Part shown: one piece after another, positions 5,634-7,375 of the stretch | How positions within the stretch are numbered: position 1 is the first letter of the stretch | Layout: each line of letters opens with the position of its first letter | Assembly (NCBI GenBank): GCA_023260735.1 | Contig: JALQUL010000022.1 | Location: 1 to 7,375, forward strand | DNA: 7,375 bases | From: Limnohabitans sp. | Lineage (GTDB): Bacteria > Pseudomonadota > Gammaproteobacteria > Burkholderiales > Burkholderiaceae_C | Reading direction: 5' to 3' | Made by a program: the position numbers and the translations under genes | Notes under the pieces: generated by a model | Database searches by the model: none | The model's input: only the letters and a program-made list of their open reading frames with translations | Told to the model about the DNA's origin: nothing

Positions 5634-6752
5634 TTATAAGAATTTTGACTGAAATTGTGGATTTTGCTGCCAATGACTAAAACAAACACGTGACATGATA
5701 AAAACCAAACTTGCAGCACCAGCTGTATGTAATAAGGCTGCTAATAAGGGCCAGTCTAAAATAACATTACTTAAACCAGTTAAAAATTGCAGGCTGACAA
5801 CAATGGCCAGCCATGTTGCGTGATGAGTTTGTTGAATCTTTTTTAGATGAATAATTAAGTAAATAAATAGTGCAATTAAAAAATAAGCCATTAATCGATG
5901 GGCATAGTGAATAGCGACTAAGGCTTGAAAACTTAATAACTCTCCAGATGCTGTTTTACCTAAATCTCTAAATAAACTAAAACCATTACGCCAATCCATT
6001 TCTGGCCACAAACTACCATGGCACAAAGGGAAGGTATTACATGCTAAAACAGCATAATTAGTACTCACCCATGCACCTAATGCAATTTGAATGAACAAGA
6101 CTAAAAAACTAAAATAAATTAAAAATGGCTTCCACTTCACGCGTTCAATTTGAATGTAATGATGCGGATTCGCTAATTGATGTTGTACAGAAAGTAATAT
6201 CAATAAAATTAAAGCTGTGATTAAATGCAAAGTCACTATAAAAGGATACAGTTTCCAAGTAACTGTGAACGCACCAAAAGCACCTTGTAAACAAACCGCT
6301 AATAAAGTAAGTGTAGGCCACCACGGACTGATCACTAATTTGGTACGCTCTTTCCAGGCTAAGCCAGTTAAAACCAATATTAAAGTCCCCACCAACATTG
6401 CTAAATAGCGATGAATCATTTCGATCCAAGCCTTCGATAGTGTGACTGGACCAGTTGGCATTTCAGCTTCAGCCTGTTTGATAGCTTCTAATGCACCTAT
6501 TGGACTTGCATGACCGTAACAACCTGGCCAATCGGGACACCCCAAACCAGAATCGGTAAGTCGAGTGAACGCACCAAAAACAATTAAGTCAAAGCATAAA
6601 AATAAAGTAACAGCCGTTAGGCGGTAATATCGACTAGTAATTTGGCTATCTTTGCTCTTAACCCACCACCAAGCCAAGGGTCCGGACGCCAACACAATAG
6701 CTAAACAAATCAGTTTAAGCAAAGGAGTCAAGTTGTAAAGATCAATACTCAT
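5634..6752 (-). CDS. ctaA: Heme A synthase CtaA (COX15 family)
   Basis: CtaA/COX15 oxidises the C8 methyl of heme O to a formyl group, giving heme A for aa3-type oxidase. The 372-residue protein has about eight membrane helices in two similar halves. Visible family marks are GAFTRLTDSGLGCPDWPGCYG (Cys72 and Cys78, extracytoplasmic pair), the conserved EMIHRYLA (His114), TLHLITALI, GAWVSTNYAVLACNTFPLCHG (second Cys pair), AIHYAHRLMAY and LLHTAGAA with heme-ligand histidines. The start at 6752 overlaps the stop of the preceding SCO-like gene as ATGA, arguing for coupled translation. An upstream start near 6800 inside that gene would add a Cys-rich tail foreign to the family. ctaB follows after 17 bases. 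Confidence 0.96.
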   Translation of the reverse strand: MSIDLYNLTPLLKLICLAIVLASGPLAWWWVKSKDSQITSRYYRLTAVTLFLCFDLIVFGAFTRLTDSGLGCPDWPGCYGHASPIGALEAIKQAEAEMPTGPVTLSKAWIEMIHRYLAMLVGTLILVLTGLAWKERTKLVISPWWPTLTLLAVCLQGAFGAFTVTWKLYPFIVTLHLITALILLILLSVQHQLANPHHYIQIERVKWKPFLIYFSFLVLFIQIALGAWVSTNYAVLACNTFPLCHGSLWPEMDWRNGFSLFRDLGKTASGELLSFQALVAIHYAHRLMAYFLIALFIYLIIHLKKIQQTHHATWLAIVVSLQFLTGLSNVILDWPLLAALLHTAGAASLVFIMSRVCFSHWQQNPQFQSKFL

Positions 6753-7375
6753 TTTAGTGGTGTATTTTGAACATCTGAAGCACGACCTGCAGTATCCCAT
6801 GAGGCAGTACTTCGAAGTACTTTTTCAATATCTTTTTTTACTTTTGCAGCATTAGCCATATCGGGTTGGGGAGGGAAACGCATCATCCAATTACCTATTG
6901 GATCGACTAAATACAAGTGATCGGACAAGTTTTTTTGACTGGAAGCATCTAACCAAGTGGTCAATTGAGCATGAGAAATTCTCAGTACTGTGGCTGTTTT
7001 TAAGGCTGGTAATAAAGCCTTATCAATTTCAGCTTCATCAGTGATCAACCAGAGCCATTCAACTCTGTCTTTATCTTTGCCTAGTCCTTCTCGCAGTTGT
7101 CTTTGTAAATACAAATGATGTTGGCACTGGGCATTACAAGCAGCACCTGAGACACTAATCAATAACCATTGGTCCTTAAGACTTTGCAAATTAACAGCAT
7201 TACCATTTAAATCTTGAGCCATTAAACTAGGGATAGGTTTTTGTGGTTCAATTAACTCTCCGTAATTAAGCCTACCCTCTGGGCGAATAAAATAATAAGT
7301 AATATAAGAGGCAATAACGGGTGCAGCACAAAGCAATAACACCACCATCATTTTGAATCGTCCAGCTTTTGTTCT
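6749..7375 (-). CDS. SCO-like thioredoxin-fold membrane protein of the cox operon (5' end beyond window)
   Basis: The frame is open to the right edge (208 residues seen). ATG 7351 is possible, but the preceding basic residues RTKAGRFK look like the cytoplasmic start of the same signal anchor, so the true start is probably outside. A membrane helix (VVLLLCAAPVIASYITYYF) is followed by RPEGRLNYGELI and a periplasmic thioredoxin-like domain. Counting from ATG 7351, it keeps CNAQC (Cys72, Cys76) and a His in SDHLYLVDPIGN (His145), which line up with the copper ligands of SCO proteins, but the surrounding sequence is unlike classical SCO1. Homologues annotated only as hypothetical occur just upstream of ctaA in gammaproteobacterial oxidase operons. 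A role in copper or disulfide handling at subunit II is inferred. Confidence 0.82.
   Translation of the reverse strand, partial: RTKAGRFKMMVVLLLCAAPVIASYITYYFIRPEGRLNYGELIEPQKPIPSLMAQDLNGNAVNLQSLKDQWLLISVSGAACNAQCQHHLYLQRQLREGLGKDKDRVEWLWLITDEAEIDKALLPALKTATVLRISHAQLTTWLDASSQKNLSDHLYLVDPIGNWMMRFPPQPDMANAAKVKKDIEKVLRSTASWDTAGRASDVQNTPLK

Noticed and set aside
6145..6429. 94-codon alternative minus-strand frame inside ctaA
   Set aside because: It is out of frame with conserved COX15 motifs and shows no family similarity; treated as a shadow.

Overview
The window (AT-rich, roughly 38-40% G+C by eye) looks like part of a gammaproteobacterial chromosome. Support comes from an RpoH heat-shock sigma factor with a canonical RpoH box, a gammaproteobacterial-style run of cytochrome c oxidase assembly genes (SCO-like protein, ctaA, ctaB, SCO), and a CydP/CydA pair. 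The protein texture recalls sulfur-oxidising Thiotrichales (Thiomicrospira-like), but that placement is a guess.

Left part (1-1787) is disturbed DNA. On the minus strand, a small membrane protein of the CydP type is followed, with an ATGA overlap, by the first ~95 codons of cydA. These run in frame straight into the middle of an FtsE-type ABC ATPase, so the ORF leaving the window at base 1 is a chimera. Upstream of cydP lies a near-consensus FNR/ANR box with a good -10 about 41 bp from its centre, as expected for an oxygen-regulated cyd promoter. Bases 625-1787 contain no intact gene. About 812-1500 holds a decayed rtcB-prfH operon (RNA ligase RtcB of the release-factor-H-coupled type plus peptide release factor H), joined by a large internal deletion and interrupted by stops and a frameshift.

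Middle part (1788-4014): selD (selenophosphate synthase, minus strand) and rpoH (plus strand) are divergent across a ~180-bp regulatory region. That region contains a perfect CIRCE operator (3008-3034), the HrcA binding site, 30 bp upstream of the rpoH start. This suggests that the heat-shock sigma factor is repressed by HrcA, linking two heat-shock circuits that usually act in parallel.

Right part (4053-7375): a strong bidirectional terminator separates rpoH from a convergent minus-strand operon read from the right edge: SCO-like thioredoxin-fold protein, ctaA/COX15 (heme A synthase), ctaB/cyoE (heme O synthase), SCO1/SenC copper chaperone. Genes overlap or are spaced by less than 20 bp. Together they make heme A and deliver copper for an aa3-type cytochrome c oxidase whose structural genes probably lie beyond the right edge.

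The most notable items are the perfect CIRCE in front of rpoH, the unrecorded rtcB-prfH remnant, the cydA-ftsE chimera, and the FNR promoter left in front of it. No CRISPR array, insertion sequence, rRNA or tRNA was seen.
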